Assembly (NCBI GenBank): GCA_003477045.1 | Contig: DMTS01000208.1 | Span: forward strand, 1-16,434 | Direction of reading: 5' to 3' | From: Candidatus Delongbacteria bacterium | GTDB taxonomy: Bacteria > UBA4055 | Length of the DNA stretch: 16,434 nucleotides | Part shown: positions 15,906-16,434 of the stretch, piece by piece | Layout: every line of letters starts with the position of its first letter | Position numbering within the stretch: the first letter of the stretch is position 1 | Program-made: the position numbers and the translations under genes | Notes under the pieces: model-generated | Database searches by the model: none | What the model was told of the DNA's origin: nothing | Seen by the model: the letters and a program-made list of their open reading frames with translations, nothing else

Positions 15906-16434
15906 AAGATTTTCCTTTTCTTATATCTGCAGCTCTGATCTACTGGGGTTATAATTCAGATAATATTGTTATTTCAATATTATTTGCGATCGCGCTTGAA
16001 TCGTACCGGTTTGTAAAATTCAGGCTTGATTTCGGCAGAAAGGATTTTGAATACATCTCGATGCTCAGCACAATTTCTGCCGCGGGATACCTGATATATT
16101 ACATTAACACCGACAGGCAGATCGGAGTTATTTCGGCCATTCTCCAGTTTTTGCCGGTGATACTCTTTCCGCTGGCATTTTTCTATTTATACGGAACCTC
16201 GAACTATGTTAATGCAAAAAGGCTTTTTCTTTTATTCGTGACAAACAAATATTCGATCGTACACCCTTATACAAAATTTTTCAGACCGGATCTTTTTTAC
16301 TTTGCGGCTGTACTTCTCGGCGGCAGCATTAAAGCAAAAACAGCTTCATTTTTTATCGTTTTCGCACTCATACTTCCAGTGTTGTATAAGTTCAGATCTA
16401 AAAACCATACTGTGACAAGATTTTTTTTATCAGC
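15902..16434 (+). CDS. Multi-pass membrane protein, N-terminal part (cut by window edge; possibly transglutaminase/TgpA-like)
   Basis: The reading frame opens with ATG inside the DUF58 stop (ATGA) and runs without a stop to the window end, giving 177 complete codons. It is rich in membrane helices: about residues 6-32, 50-66, 75-98 and 130-160, separated by short basic loops such as KFRLDFGRKDF. In MoxR-DUF58 clusters the third gene often encodes a protein whose N-terminal half is a bundle of membrane helices and whose C-terminal half is a periplasmic transglutaminase-like domain. The visible part would fit that, but no catalytic domain is in the window, so the assignment rests on context. 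It could equally be another membrane protein of the cluster. Confidence 0.8.
   Translation, partial: MKDFPFLISAALIYWGYNSDNIVISILFAIALESYRFVKFRLDFGRKDFEYISMLSTISAAGYLIYYINTDRQIGVISAILQFLPVILFPLAFFYLYGTSNYVNAKRLFLLFVTNKYSIVHPYTKFFRPDLFYFAAVLLGGSIKAKTASFFIVFALILPVLYKFRSKNHTVTRFFLS

Noticed and set aside
1..16434. CRISPR arrays, tRNA or rRNA genes, insertion sequences, integrase genes or attachment repeats
   Set aside because: I found no regularly spaced repeats, no transposase or integrase motifs in any frame, and no long gap that could hold an RNA gene. All gaps are under 160 bp.

Overview
The window is a compact stretch of a bacterial chromosome: fourteen protein genes, very short gaps, no mobile element, RNA gene or CRISPR array that I can see. 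The DNA is AT-rich. An Omp85-type outer-membrane barrel with a signal peptide implies a diderm (Gram-negative-type) cell. A NifU/IscU-like scaffold next to a 'hybrid-cluster-protein-associated' redox-disulfide protein hints at an anaerobe. A TPR-sensor histidine kinase and the mix of families would fit an FCB-group or related candidate phylum. That placement is a guess from gene content, not a result.

Layout. (1) Positions 44-4465, minus strand: prfC (release factor 3), an ABC-F ATPase and an EamA-type transporter form one operon with 1-bp and ATGA junctions. (2) 4617-5802, plus strand: purC (SAICAR synthase), followed after 1 bp by a small STAS-domain protein. A 150-bp divergent promoter region separates it from prfC. 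(3) 5818-8322, minus: a hybrid sensor histidine kinase (Cache, PAS, kinase, receiver). It is divergent from (4) 8438-9469, plus: a barrel-only Omp85/BamA-like protein. (5) 9466-13508, minus: an operon with overlapping or nearly touching genes, running TPR-sensor histidine kinase, Xaa-Pro aminopeptidase, NifU-like scaffold, redox-disulfide (DUF1858) protein. (6) 13667 to the window end, plus: MoxR AAA+ ATPase, DUF58 protein and the start of a multi-pass membrane protein, divergent from the TPR kinase across 158 bp.

How the parts may work together. Region 1 couples two ribosome-acting factors (RF3 and an ABC-F protein) with a transporter. Region 5 joins an extracytoplasmic TPR-sensing kinase to a peptidase and two small redox/Fe-S proteins; no response regulator is encoded beside it. 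Region 6 is the start of the common MoxR-DUF58 cluster, usually followed by membrane proteins with transglutaminase or VWA domains. Both kinases lack a neighbouring response-regulator gene, so their outputs lie elsewhere.

I find no clear new defence system or mobile system. The points most worth a second look are the scaffold protein with His in place of its third ligand Cys, the operon that contains it, the STAS protein with an altered phospho-site, and the inverted repeat in the kinase/barrel divergent region.
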